Source: Anabaena sp. PCC 7108
GTDB lineage: Bacteria > Cyanobacteriota > Cyanobacteriia > Cyanobacteriales > Nostocaceae
Direction: 5' to 3'
Length of the DNA: 64,000 nucleotides
Assembly (NCBI RefSeq): GCF_000332135.1
Contig: NZ_KB235896.1
Coordinates: forward strand, 4,704,356 to 4,768,355
Shown here: in pieces, positions 19,585-29,143 of the stretch
Numbering within the stretch: the stretch's first letter is position 1
How the letters are laid out: every line of letters starts with the position of its first letter
Notes under the pieces: generated by a model
Database searches by the model: none
What the model was told of the DNA's origin: nothing
Seen by the model: only the letters and a program-made list of their open reading frames with translations
Made by a program: the position numbers and the translations under genes

Positions 19585-22275
19585 ATGGTAGCAGCAACAC
19601 CGGAAAGTTTAGCAAAGTTTGTTAGTTTTTGTGAGCAGCATATTACGGGACAGGAACGAAAGGAAGCGCAAACATTTTTAGACCGATTTTTCCGGGCGTT
19701 TGGACACGAGGGGGCGCTGGAAGCTGGTGCAACTTACGAAGAAGCTATTAAAAAAAGTAGCAAACAGGGGAAAACTGGTTTTGCTGATTTGGTGTGGAAA
19801 CCTCGCGTTTTAATTGAGATGAAAAAGCGCGGAGAAGATTTAAGTAAACATTATTCTCAGGCTTTTGATTATTGGACGCGCTTGGTTCCCAATCGTCCTA
19901 AATATGTAATTTTGTGCAATTTTGATGAGTTTTGGATATTTGATTTTGATATTCAGTTAGATACACCTGTAGATAAAATTACGCTGGAGCAATTGCCAGA
20001 ACGGTCAGGAGCTTTAGTATTTATGGAATTAGGGCAAAAAACTCCTCTATTCCAAAATAATCAGGTTGAAGTGACAGAACGCGCTGCACGGCGTATGGGT
20101 GAATTATTATTAGAGTTGGAAAAACGAGGAATTGAAAAGTTAACAGCCCAGCGTTTTATTTTGCAATGTGTGTTAGCGATGTTTGCAGAAAAACGCAAAC
20201 TTTTACCTCGTGATATGTTTGTTTCTTGTGTGCAAGATTGCAAAAATGGAGCGAGTTCTTATGATATTTTGGGTGGTTTATTTCGGGAAATGAATCTTCC
20301 GGGAAAAACTCCTGTGGGACGTTATCAAGGAGTAGATTATTTTAACGGTGGGTTATTTTCACAAATTCAGGGAATTGAGTTAACAAGAGAAGAATTAAAT
20401 TTTTTGGATGTCTCAGCGCGGGAGAATTGGAGTAAGGTACGTCCGGCTATTTTTGGGAATTTGTTTGAAGGGACGGTGGATAAAAAGGAGCGTCACGCTA
20501 GAGGCATTCACTATACTTCAGAAGCGGATATTATGAAAATTGTTCGTCCAACTATTAGCCGCTATTGGGAAGAAAGAATTGAAGCTGCTAATACAATTGG
20601 GGAACTTTCTACGCTGCAAATAGAATTGCAAAGTTATCGCGTTTTAGATCCTGCTTGTGGTTCGGGTAATTTTCTCTATATTGCATATCAGGAACTGAAA
20701 AGAATTGAGATTTTGCTGTTAGAAAAAATTCAACAGCGGCGGAAATCGGAAGAGAAGAAAATGCAAAAACAAATGGGTTTGGTGACACCATTACAATTTT
20801 ATGGAATGGATACAAATCCTTTTGCTGTGGAATTAGCGCGGGTGACTTTAATGATTGCGCGAAAGATTGCAATTGATAATTTGAATTTAACTGAGCCGGC
20901 TTTACCGTTGGATAGTTTGGATAATAATATTGTTTGTCAAGATGCTTTGTTTAGTGAATGGGTAAAGGCTGATGCTATTATAGGAAATCCACCATTTTTA
21001 GGTGGAAAACATATAAGAATAAATTTAAATGATGACTATGTAGATAGAATTTTTAAACATTTTCCTAAAGTCAAAGATGTAGATTTTTGTGCTTATTGGT
21101 TTCGGTTAGCCCATGATAAAATTGATGAAAAAGGTAGAGTAGGTTTAGTGGCGACTAATTCGATTAGTCAAGGTAAAAGCCGAATTGCTGCTTTAGATTA
21201 TATTACTCAAAATGGTGGTTATATTCATGAAGCAATTTCTACACAACCTTGGTCAGGTGCTGCTAAAGTTCATGTAAGTATTGTCAATTGGTGTAAGAAT
21301 AAACCGGGGAAGTATTATTTAGATAATCAACTAGTTTCGCAAATCAATTCTTCTTTAAAATCGAGTATTGATGTTTCTCAAGCTGTGCGGTTACAAGCAA
21401 ATCTAAATAAATGCTTTCAGGGTGTAATTCCGGTAGGTGAAGGATTTATTGTTACTGAACAACAGGTAACAGCTTGGATAAAAGCAGATGTAAAAAATCA
21501 AGAAGTTTTAAAACTATTTTCAATGGGTGCAAATTTAGCTAAAAATCCTCATGGTAAACCAGAAAGATGGATTGTTGATTTTAATGATATGAGTATTGAA
21601 GATGCTAATAATTATCAATTACCTTTTGAATATATTAAAATAAAGGTTAAGCCAAAAAGAGAGAATAATAGGAGAGAAGTAACAAAAATAAATTGGTGGA
21701 AGTATGGCGAAAAAAGACCAGCAATGAGAAATGCTATTTCATCACTATCATTATACTTTGTTGTTCCCAGAGTTTCTAAATGGGCGATATTTATTCCAGC
21801 ACCTTTAAATTGGCTACCAGGTGATAAATCTGTTGTTGTAGCTGCTGATGATTTTTATATATTCGGTATTCTTTCATCTATTGTACATCGGGAATGGATA
21901 AACGCTCAAAAATCAACATTAGGAGCAAGTATTGCTTACACTCACAATACCTGTTTTGAAACATTTCCATTTCCCCAAATCCCCAACATAAAATTAGTGC
22001 AAAAAATACGCACAAAAGCCGAAGAACTTCATCAATACCGCACAGAAGAAATGGAGTCAAAACAGTGGGGAATTACCACACTTTATAATAAATTGTTTCA
22101 CGAACCAACCAGTCAACTTTATCAACTACATCAACAACTAGATAAACTAGTCATACAAGCTTATGATTTTCAAACTAACGACGATATTCTAGAAAAACTG
22201 GTCAACTTAAACAAAGAACTTGCAGAAAAAGAAGAACAAGGAATAAAAATCATCGAACCCAAGTCACCAAATTAA
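19585..22275 (+). CDS. Single-chain restriction-modification enzyme, MmeI-like (type IIL/IIG)
   Basis: The 896-residue protein combines nuclease and N6-adenine methyltransferase in one chain, like MmeI. A PD-(D/E)XK-type site is visible near the N-terminus as Asp68, Glu78 and Lys80 (FADLVWKPRVLIEMKK). The SAM-binding motif DPACGSGNF is at residues 355-363 and the catalytic NPPF at 468-471. The C-terminal 300 residues contain a target-recognition region and the end segment (ASIAYTHNTCFETFPFPQ) typical of this family. All key residues are intact and the length is near that of MmeI. No separate specificity or nuclease gene is nearby, as expected for this type. The recognition sequence cannot be predicted by eye. 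Confidence 0.92.
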   Translation: MVAATPESLAKFVSFCEQHITGQERKEAQTFLDRFFRAFGHEGALEAGATYEEAIKKSSKQGKTGFADLVWKPRVLIEMKKRGEDLSKHYSQAFDYWTRLVPNRPKYVILCNFDEFWIFDFDIQLDTPVDKITLEQLPERSGALVFMELGQKTPLFQNNQVEVTERAARRMGELLLELEKRGIEKLTAQRFILQCVLAMFAEKRKLLPRDMFVSCVQDCKNGASSYDILGGLFREMNLPGKTPVGRYQGVDYFNGGLFSQIQGIELTREELNFLDVSARENWSKVRPAIFGNLFEGTVDKKERHARGIHYTSEADIMKIVRPTISRYWEERIEAANTIGELSTLQIELQSYRVLDPACGSGNFLYIAYQELKRIEILLLEKIQQRRKSEEKKMQKQMGLVTPLQFYGMDTNPFAVELARVTLMIARKIAIDNLNLTEPALPLDSLDNNIVCQDALFSEWVKADAIIGNPPFLGGKHIRINLNDDYVDRIFKHFPKVKDVDFCAYWFRLAHDKIDEKGRVGLVATNSISQGKSRIAALDYITQNGGYIHEAISTQPWSGAAKVHVSIVNWCKNKPGKYYLDNQLVSQINSSLKSSIDVSQAVRLQANLNKCFQGVIPVGEGFIVTEQQVTAWIKADVKNQEVLKLFSMGANLAKNPHGKPERWIVDFNDMSIEDANNYQLPFEYIKIKVKPKRENNRREVTKINWWKYGEKRPAMRNAISSLSLYFVVPRVSKWAIFIPAPLNWLPGDKSVVVAADDFYIFGILSSIVHREWINAQKSTLGASIAYTHNTCFETFPFPQIPNIKLVQKIRTKAEELHQYRTEEMESKQWGITTLYNKLFHEPTSQLYQLHQQLDKLVIQAYDFQTNDDILEKLVNLNKELAEKEEQGIKIIEPKSPN

Positions 22276-22322
22276 AAAACCCTCTGCGTACCTTTGCGTT
22301 TACCTCCTCATACCTCTGCGTT

Positions 22323-22757
22323 TTAAAACCACTCTCCACCACGAAAACGCCAGCGAGGAAAAATAACCCTGATTAAACTTTGTGAAATAAAAAAAACAGA
22401 CAACCAAACAACACTGTAATGGAGAAAAAATATTCCTATTGGTAGTTCATTCTTAGGCAAAGGTATAGGTAAAAAACCAAAAATCTTAATTCCACAAAAG
22501 ACAAATACCATTTCCCAAATACCCGCCAAAAGTTGATAAGCTGCTGGCCAGTCCCTATCCCAGCGTAATTTTTGCAGATAGTTATAAAGCACATCCCAAC
22601 CTAAACCAAAAATGGCAACATAGGCAATAATCCAAAAATAAATTATATGAGGACGGTTGCCAATTAAACCAACAGCAAAAGGGATAGATACTAATACACC
22701 GACAGTTGCTAATAATAATAATCGAGTTTGCCAACGACCAAATAAAGTGGGAGTCAT
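22323..22757 (-). CDS. Hypothetical membrane protein, 144 aa
   Basis: Four hydrophobic segments are visible: about residues 12-31 (LLLLATVGVLVSIPFAVGLI), 38-58 (IIYFWIIAYVAIFGLGWDVLY), 76-96 (LLAGIWEMVFVFCGIKIFGFL) and 108-128 (FFLHYSVVWLSVFFISQSLI). I do not recognise the family. It ends 47 bp from the restriction enzyme in convergent orientation and lies downstream of the GDSL gene on the same strand, 97 bp away. Confidence 0.75.
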   Translation of the reverse strand: MTPTLFGRWQTRLLLLATVGVLVSIPFAVGLIGNRPHIIYFWIIAYVAIFGLGWDVLYNYLQKLRWDRDWPAAYQLLAGIWEMVFVFCGIKIFGFLPIPLPKNELPIGIFFLHYSVVWLSVFFISQSLIRVIFPRWRFRGGEWF

Positions 22758-22854
22758 AAATAAATATCGTTAAAGAATTGAAATCATTATTTATAGCGTT
22801 TATAAGAACCCCACCCCCAACCCGCAAGCGAGGAGGGGGCTATGATATTAAAAA

Positions 22855-23583
22855 TCATGAATTTTTTAATTCTAGTTGATAATCTACTTGGCAATGATAT
22901 TTTGCTATTTCTGACCAGTTGAGAACGGCTTCTAAAAGGTCTTGATAACCTAAAGTGTTGGGGTGGAGTCCGTCAGCAGTAATACGTTTTTCTCGCCAAT
23001 CTGCACTGCGTTCCATCCATTGGTCGAAAATATCTAAATAAGGTATTTCTCGTTGGTTACAAGCTGTGCGAGTGGCTTCTTTGTAGCAATATTGGTCAGC
23101 GTGATTGTAGTATAAACAATCGAGAAAAGGCATTTTGGTTTCATCAACGGGAACCATACCCACAAAAAGAACCGGACAAAGTTGTTGGGCTTGGTCTAAT
23201 AATGTAGCGATTTGGGTTTCAAATTGAGGGAAATTTGTGTAATTTTTACCGTGGGGACGACCCAAGCGAGGTGTGTCGTTAACTCCAACAGATAAAATAA
23301 TCAAGTCAGGGACACGGTTACGGACTTCTCCGCGATTACGAAATTCTATTTCTAGCCTTTGGGAGACTTGCTGAGTGCGATCGCCCCTAACCCCCAAATT
23401 ATATAACACATGGCCAACACTATCAGGCAACATCCACCACCGTCGTAGTTGTTCCACCCAACCGCCTTTTTCTGGGTCGCCGTATCCATATACTAAACTA
23501 TCTCCCAAGGCAACAATTTTTAAGGGCTGACATAGTTTCGGCGCTACAGACAGCATTGAGGAAGAAGGCTTCAAGGTTTGCAT
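22855..23583 (-). CDS. GDSL/SGNH-family hydrolase
   Basis: This 242-residue protein is an SGNH-fold esterase or lipase. Block I is IVALGDSLVYGYG with the nucleophile Ser29, block III is LSVGVNDTPR, and the C-terminal block V is TADGLHPNTLGYQDL with the catalytic Asp and His. There is no signal peptide, so a cytoplasmic esterase, thioesterase or lysophospholipase-like role is likely; the substrate is unknown. Confidence 0.92.
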   Translation of the reverse strand: MQTLKPSSSMLSVAPKLCQPLKIVALGDSLVYGYGDPEKGGWVEQLRRWWMLPDSVGHVLYNLGVRGDRTQQVSQRLEIEFRNRGEVRNRVPDLIILSVGVNDTPRLGRPHGKNYTNFPQFETQIATLLDQAQQLCPVLFVGMVPVDETKMPFLDCLYYNHADQYCYKEATRTACNQREIPYLDIFDQWMERSADWREKRITADGLHPNTLGYQDLLEAVLNWSEIAKYHCQVDYQLELKNS

Positions 23584-24117
23584 CTTAGAACAGCAGTGTA
23601 ATTTATATCTTTACAAGATTCTATACATTTTTACACTATTCTATGGTATATTTTTTATCTTTTTTGCTATGGTTCTTAACTTTTTGAGACTTTACAGCAG
23701 ATTACAACTAAAATCAGGTAGGAACGGAAAATCAAAATATGGTATGTGTCACGGCTATCCAACATCCAGCCGAGTTTACTTCTGACTTCTGACTTCTCCT
23801 GCATATTACTTGTTTAAAGTCAACAATAAAGATATTATTAAACTTGGTCAAAAATCTCAATATATCTAAAAATTCCAGTAATTTAACTGTGACTATTGGA
23901 AATTCACTAAAATAAGTTGGAGTTTTACAAAATTTATGCGTCTCAACGCTAAACATAAAAAAACAAAATAATTTTGTTCTAAAAACTTTCCCGAAGTGAA
24001 TTTAACCAAAAAAAAATCATCAAATCAGGCACTACTTTTAAATAAATACGTCAACAATTTTAAATCAACCCAATTAGCTTGAATTGTTTCAAGCTATGTT
24101 TAATTCTCTTAGATAAC
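23584..24117. other. Intergenic region between divergent genes
   Basis: This roughly 530-bp AT-rich stretch separates the GDSL gene and the GH10-like gene and should contain both promoters. It holds a short CTTCTGA repeat (23779-23797) and poly-A/T runs. A 74-codon frame on the - strand has no protein-like features. I see no RNA gene. Confidence 0.6.
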
Positions 24118-25410
24118 ATGATTCATAGACTAGATCAGAATATTAGGCATCTGCATAAATGGTTATTTAGCATATCCATCAAAAAGCTGAAATCAATTTC
24201 CTTGTTTTTCAGTTTTCAGCCTTTAAAAACAGGAACTTTTTCTCAGAAATTAATTAAAAACCTGCTACCGCTCTTATTTTTAATTTCCTTTGTTGCAGTT
24301 TTATTAGGAAATACCTTCACCCCCGTTACCGCCCAAATACCCCGTCAAGAAATTCGCGGTGTGTGGATAACAAACAACGATCTTAACATTTTAAGAGATC
24401 GTAAAAAAGTCCAGGATGCTGTCACTAAACTGCGTCAACTTAACTTTAATACTATATATCCTGTAGTTTGGAATTCTGGCTATGTCATGTATCCTAGCGT
24501 CATAGCCAAAAATTTAGATATTCAACCATTTGTGTTTCGGGGAACAGATGGACATGATATTCTTGCAGATGTAATTAATCAAGCTCACCGTCAAAATTTA
24601 CTTGCTGTTCCTTGGTTTGAGTTTGGTTTTATGGCTCCCCCAACCTCAGAACTTGCACTAAATAAACCAGAATGGTTTACACAAAAACGGAATAGCGTGC
24701 AAACTTCTGTTAGCGCAGCTGGTGAAGTTATGTGGTTAAATCCCTTTCATCCAGAAGTACAACAGTTTATTACTAATCTACTTGTAGAACTAGCTAATAA
24801 CTATGATATTGATGGCATCCAATTTGATGATCACATGAGTTTACCTCATGAATTTGGCTATGATAAATATACAGTTGCTTTGTACCGCCAAGAAACCAAA
24901 AAAAATCCCCCAGCAGATTCTCAAGATCCAGAATGGGTAAGCTGGCGGGCGAATAAAATCACAGATTTCATGGTCAGACTTAATGAACGAGTCAAGCAAG
25001 TAAAACCAAAAGCAATTTTTTCTGTTTCACCTAATTACTACGATTTTGCTTACAAGCTGCAACTGCAAGACTGGCTAAATTGGGTGCGATTAAACATAGT
25101 AGATGAGCTAATTGTGCAAGTTTATCGTGAGAATCTGGATCATTTTAATGCCAAAATTTCTCGCCCAGAAATGCAAGAAGTGCAGCAAATAATTCCTACT
25201 GGAGTCGGAATTATGGCAGGTTTAAGAACTAAACCCGTCTCAATGCAACAAATTAAATCTCAAGTGCGAGCCGCACAACAGCGTGGACTAGGTGTGGTTT
25301 TCTTCTATTATGAAAGTCTTTGGAATAATTCTTCAGAGTCATTAAGTGAGCGTTTAAAAGGATTTCAAAGCCTTTTCCCTTATCCTGCATTGCGATTAGC
25401 AGCAGATTAA
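24118..25410 (+). CDS. Glycoside hydrolase GH10-like (GHL10/DUF187) protein
   Basis: The protein resembles the family of putative glycosyl hydrolases that includes E. coli YddW. An N-terminal signal anchor (LLPLLFLISFVAVLLGNTF) places the enzyme outside the cytoplasm. The domain begins QEIRGVWITNNDLNIL and contains NTIYPVVWNSGYVMYPS, the core strand DIDGIQFDDHMSLPHEFGYD with clustered acidic residues, and SVSPNYYDFAYKLQLQDWLNWVR. An alternative TTG start lies 13 codons upstream; I prefer the ATG at 24118 (430 residues). A role in cell-wall or exopolysaccharide breakdown is inferred from the family only. Confidence 0.88.
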   Translation: MIHRLDQNIRHLHKWLFSISIKKLKSISLFFSFQPLKTGTFSQKLIKNLLPLLFLISFVAVLLGNTFTPVTAQIPRQEIRGVWITNNDLNILRDRKKVQDAVTKLRQLNFNTIYPVVWNSGYVMYPSVIAKNLDIQPFVFRGTDGHDILADVINQAHRQNLLAVPWFEFGFMAPPTSELALNKPEWFTQKRNSVQTSVSAAGEVMWLNPFHPEVQQFITNLLVELANNYDIDGIQFDDHMSLPHEFGYDKYTVALYRQETKKNPPADSQDPEWVSWRANKITDFMVRLNERVKQVKPKAIFSVSPNYYDFAYKLQLQDWLNWVRLNIVDELIVQVYRENLDHFNAKISRPEMQEVQQIIPTGVGIMAGLRTKPVSMQQIKSQVRAAQQRGLGVVFFYYESLWNNSSESLSERLKGFQSLFPYPALRLAAD

Positions 25411-25419
25411 ATTGGTAAT

Positions 25420-25522
25420 TGGTCATTGGTCATTGGTCATTGGTCATTGGTCATTGGAGTAAAATTACGAAATTACGAAATTACGAAATTACGAATTACG
25501 AATTACGAATTACGAATTACGA
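25420..25522 (+). repeat. Two adjoining short tandem repeats
   Basis: Positions 25420-25454 hold five copies of TGGTCAT. Positions 25461-25522 then hold AAATTACG octamers changing into AATTACG heptamers. The block fills the gap between the convergent GH10-like and FHA genes and reaches to the stop codon of the latter. The TGGTCAT unit is the complement of the ATGACCA heptamer expanded at 37246-37432. Confidence 0.88.
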
Positions 25523-25523
25523 A

Positions 25524-27491
25524 TTATGGTGATTGATTTGAAATCCATTTTATCCATTGCCCAAATGAACTAATACCATTTAATCTTTTCACTCCTGGTG
25601 CGCGGGCTGTGTATAATCCATCAACAGCAACTAAAGCCGCGTACTGTAAACCCAAGAAACTATCAACGGCTGCATAGGGACCACCTAAAGTGATTGCCCC
25701 TACTGCATACATTTGACCTTTGGTGTTTCGCATTTCTACTAATTCAAAATTATTTGCTACTACTAACCTTCCTAAATAATTAAGAGGTAAATTGTAATGT
25801 TTAACCAAATCTTCTAACAACGGATTAGCATCAACTTTGGCATCTAATCCCGTAGCATCAATAATAAAGTCAGCAGTTAGCTTCATTTCCCCAAAACCTT
25901 TTTCTTGAATCTGGGTAATAGTGTGGTTTTGGACATCTTTTTCTACAGCAACAACTTGACCAAAGGTAATTTGATACCAACCTTCTTTAATACCTTGTTC
26001 GGTAATATTTTGCCAGTCTAAACGGTCTGCGGTGGTTGTTCCACCCCAATCTGCTAATAGCCGCTGGCGTTCTTCGGGGGTGGCTTTCTCTAACATGACT
26101 CGTAATTCACCACCCCAACAGGCTTTTGGCCAGTTAAAAGGTTGAAACTCGTAGTGATTTTTGACAGTACGCTGGGACTTTTGAAATTTGTTACCTTGAG
26201 GTTTGGGCGATCGCATTAAATGCAAAACTGTAATATTGCGATTTTGCTTTCTCGCCTCATAAATCCGCTGGATAATCCGCGAAGCCACAATCCCCCGTCC
26301 CCGAATCAAAACAGTCCCACCTTGGCGTTCTAGCTGTTCATATACATGATTATGGTCTTCATAGGCATTGACCACAGACTTAAAATCTTGATATTTTTCC
26401 CTATAAGCTTGCAAATCTGGGAGAAACTGAATAGCAGGATATCCCGTCGCCAAATGTAAATAACGACAAACTAAAAAAGCATAATTTCCTGGACTACGAG
26501 AATAAGCAACACAATACCTACCATCTTCAGTTTTACGAATTGACCTAACTCGTCCATAACGATAAATTTGATTCCAGTTAATACGCTTTACTTCCCTATC
26601 TATAGAATCAAAAACATTCCCAGCACGGGGAGTATAAGTTTCCGCAAAAGTTGGTTCACCAAAAACCTGCCATAAATATTTAAACGCCGATTTTAACTGA
26701 CCTTTAGTTAAATCATGCCAAGATTCTCTTAACGCATAACTAGGCCAACCCCAAATATTATCAGGACAAGAATCAGAATTAGAACGTAACCTTTCATTTA
26801 GAGGAATTTGCGAATTCAAACACAGCCGTTTATAACGAGCATAAGGTTCCGCTTCTAGTCCTAAAGCAATAATTTTTTCAGCTTTAATCCCACTAATTCT
26901 TAATAAATCAACCCAAACAAAACTACCCAAACCCCCACCAACCGCTAGATAATCACATTCATCAACAGGTAAACCCGTAGCATGAAGCGCCTGTAAATCA
27001 ACCTTTATCTCCTGAAAAGCTGGTGGCGGAAAATTACTCCCTACAGGCGTAACAACAGGAACTGGAGATAAACTAGAATCTGGAAGATTAGTATGAGGAT
27101 TAAATAGAATTGTAGAAGGTTTATTAGGAGTAGGAATGGTAGTATTTAGACCAAACTGCACCGTTATGATGTAGGGACCAATTTGCAAAGTATCCCCATT
27201 AGCTAACTGACAGCGTGTTTGACGTTGACCATTGACTAAAACACCATTAACACTATTTTGGTCAATCACCAAAAAATGATTTTGTTCCCAATCTTGTTCC
27301 CAATCAATCAGGACATGATAGCGAGAAACTTCATTGCTATTTAGCAGCATCCGCGAGACACGTTGACCCCTAATTTCTGTTGGTAAACGGGCAAATTCTC
27401 GACCAAAAGCGATAGGTAAACTTAACTTAGGTTCTCGTCTTTCACCCGTCGCTGGATCTTCCCAACTTAATTGAATTTGTAAATTAGTCAC
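25524..27491 (-). CDS. FHA domain fused to an FAD/NAD(P)-binding domain
   Basis: This 655-residue protein has an N-terminal forkhead-associated domain at about residues 25-112, with GREFARLP, the Ser-Arg-Tyr-His motif (SRYHVLIDW) and NSVNGVLVNG, which together form a phosphothreonine-binding site. A Pro-rich linker (about 113-175) leads to a dinucleotide-binding domain starting DECDYLAVGGGLGSFVWVDLL, a Rossmann GGGxGS turn. The middle carries VLIRGRGIVASRIIQRIYEARKQN, a second GxGxxA nucleotide-binding turn, and FIIDATGLDA near the end. The layout resembles flavin monooxygenases and lysine/ornithine hydroxylases, but the substrate is unknown. A second FHA gene lies 67 bp upstream on the same strand. 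Confidence 0.85.
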   Translation of the reverse strand: MTNLQIQLSWEDPATGERREPKLSLPIAFGREFARLPTEIRGQRVSRMLLNSNEVSRYHVLIDWEQDWEQNHFLVIDQNSVNGVLVNGQRQTRCQLANGDTLQIGPYIITVQFGLNTTIPTPNKPSTILFNPHTNLPDSSLSPVPVVTPVGSNFPPPAFQEIKVDLQALHATGLPVDECDYLAVGGGLGSFVWVDLLRISGIKAEKIIALGLEAEPYARYKRLCLNSQIPLNERLRSNSDSCPDNIWGWPSYALRESWHDLTKGQLKSAFKYLWQVFGEPTFAETYTPRAGNVFDSIDREVKRINWNQIYRYGRVRSIRKTEDGRYCVAYSRSPGNYAFLVCRYLHLATGYPAIQFLPDLQAYREKYQDFKSVVNAYEDHNHVYEQLERQGGTVLIRGRGIVASRIIQRIYEARKQNRNITVLHLMRSPKPQGNKFQKSQRTVKNHYEFQPFNWPKACWGGELRVMLEKATPEERQRLLADWGGTTTADRLDWQNITEQGIKEGWYQITFGQVVAVEKDVQNHTITQIQEKGFGEMKLTADFIIDATGLDAKVDANPLLEDLVKHYNLPLNYLGRLVVANNFELVEMRNTKGQMYAVGAITLGGPYAAVDSFLGLQYAALVAVDGLYTARAPGVKRLNGISSFGQWIKWISNQSP

Positions 27492-27558
27492 TCGCTGCGC
27501 TCCAATTAAAAATTAAAAATTAAAAATTAAAAAATTGGATTTTGAATTAATTAACTTT

Positions 27559-28113
27559 CTAATTATTCGGTGCTACTAACACACTTACAGCCGCTGCTAA
27601 AGATGTACCACACCAAGGACAACCTATTTGCAGATTTTCTGGTGGGGAAACTTTATAACATCTAGGACACTGCAACCCATAAATAGATTTTGGTTGTGTT
27701 GGGAGTGACTTTTTCTGGTGATTAAATCCTGGTTGAACTGGTGGTTGTTGCGGTGGAAATAAAATTGTTGCAGGAATGCTGTTAATTGAAACCTCAGTAA
27801 CTTGAAGTTGTTGCTGTCCTAAATAAATTATGCTTCTTTCATTTAACAGCATTTCACCTTGAATTAGTGACTTACCATCTATTTGTGGAGGGTTTGATTC
27901 CCGCAAATTTCTAATATAAAAACGTTTTTGTTGAGAATTAAAAAATATTTCTACGTGTAAACCAGAGACAGTCGGGTGAGTTAAAATAATATCGCACCGA
28001 AAAGGGTCACGACCAATACGGAAAGTACCAGTATTTTTGCTGGACTGTTGCTCATAAATTTGTTGAGTTTTACTCTGTCCTGCATCGTCCCATTGTAAAG
28101 TTAGTGAATTCAT
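27559..28113 (-). CDS. FHA domain protein with C-terminal zinc ribbon
   Basis: The 184-residue protein has an FHA domain at about residues 28-108: FRIGRDPFRCDIILTHPTVSGLHVEIFF, then FYIRNLRESNPPQIDGK. The conserved Gly-Arg and Ser-x-x-His residues are present. A Pro/Gln-rich linker is followed by a zinc ribbon with CPRC and CPWC. It is the upstream gene of a likely two-gene unit with the FHA-flavoprotein, separated by AT-rich AAAATTA repeats. No kinase gene is adjacent, so the phosphorylated partner is unknown. Confidence 0.88.
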   Translation of the reverse strand: MNSLTLQWDDAGQSKTQQIYEQQSSKNTGTFRIGRDPFRCDIILTHPTVSGLHVEIFFNSQQKRFYIRNLRESNPPQIDGKSLIQGEMLLNERSIIYLGQQQLQVTEVSINSIPATILFPPQQPPVQPGFNHQKKSLPTQPKSIYGLQCPRCYKVSPPENLQIGCPWCGTSLAAAVSVLVAPNN

Positions 28114-28477
28114 TATTTTTAGATAACTTTTATTTAGCTACTTCAACTCCTTACAGTGAGATTCCTAACATAATTGGGTGCTAGTAAGCAAGTCTTGAAA
28201 ATCAACTTTAATAAGACTTATATGATTATCACATTCAATGCCTCCTGTAGGGTGCGTCAGATGTTGAAAATCTGTTCATTATTACCAAATTATCGACTCT
28301 GACGCACCTTATACCAATTCTGTATAAAGATGCGCCAAATTCAAAGAGGAACGAACCACAGAGACGCAGAGGACACAGAGAAGAAAAAGACAAGGTTATA
28401 AAATTAAGCGCAGCCTCATAAAGAAATGGTATTACTAATATCTAATATGCCAGTTAATGATCTGTAAAATCTACACT
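28114..28477. repeat. Intergenic region with a long-arm inverted repeat
   Basis: No gene is visible in these 364 bp. An 11-bp perfect inverted repeat, GGTGCGTCAGA at 28251-28261 and TCTGACGCACC at 28298-28308, brackets a 36-base AT-rich loop. It is followed by a sequence of the type ACCACAGAGACGCAGAGGAC (from 28355), which I recognise as a dispersed repeat in cyanobacterial genomes. This looks like the trace of a small palindromic element. Confidence 0.65.
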
Positions 28478-29143
28478 TTATCTATCAGATGCTAATTTAT
28501 CAGCAATGCGGGTAGTTTCTGGCAACCGATATTTTGGTGTGCAGCGTAATACATAGTCAATTGCTGTTGGTAAACTAATTCGATGTCCACTAGATATATA
28601 GAGAGGTTTTACTCCAGTGCGTGTACGTAAAACTGCGCCAATAGTTTCTTTTTTATATATTAATGGTTGCCAACTTCCTTTCGCTTCTGGTAATTCTTCA
28701 TATTTACCAATAAGCAAAGATTTCGCTACACCAATTGTTGGTATATCCACGATTACCCCTAAATGGCAAGCTATGCCTAATCTTCGGGGGTGAGCAATTC
28801 CTTGACCATCACACAATATTATATCAGGTATAGTTTGAATCTTTTCTAAGGCATCAAGCAGGGCGGGTATTTCCCGAAAGGAGAGGAACCCAGGTATGTA
28901 AGGAAAGGTGGTGGGACGATATGCTAAACTCGTTTCGACTACTTGCAAATCAGGAAAACTCAGTACTGCAACTGCTGCACGGCTAATTGTACCATCTTCG
29001 AGAAAACCCATATCTACACCTGCAACGTACTTGATAGGTTCTTTGAATAAATCTGTAGTAATTACTTGATTTCGCAGGGTTTCTTGAATTGTTATAGCTT
29101 CTTCAACTGTGGAAGGCCAAGAATGGATTTGTTGAATTTTCAT
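28478..29143 (-). CDS. nfi: Endonuclease V (deoxyinosine 3' endonuclease)
   Basis: Endonuclease V nicks DNA next to deoxyinosine from adenine deamination. The catalytic acids are visible as Asp44 in YVAGVDMGF, Glu91 in SFREIPALL and Asp112 in ILCDGQGIAHPRRLGIACHLGV. The lesion-pocket loop begins YRPTTFPYIPGFLSFRE. The 221-residue length is typical. It is a single gene divergent from the prohibitin-like gene. Confidence 0.95.
   Translation of the reverse strand: MKIQQIHSWPSTVEEAITIQETLRNQVITTDLFKEPIKYVAGVDMGFLEDGTISRAAVAVLSFPDLQVVETSLAYRPTTFPYIPGFLSFREIPALLDALEKIQTIPDIILCDGQGIAHPRRLGIACHLGVIVDIPTIGVAKSLLIGKYEELPEAKGSWQPLIYKKETIGAVLRTRTGVKPLYISSGHRISLPTAIDYVLRCTPKYRLPETTRIADKLASDR

Noticed and set aside
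23732-23956. 74-codon frame on the - strand between the GDSL and GH10-like genes
   Set aside because: It has no recognisable protein pattern and includes repeat sequence. It lies in the promoter region of divergent genes.
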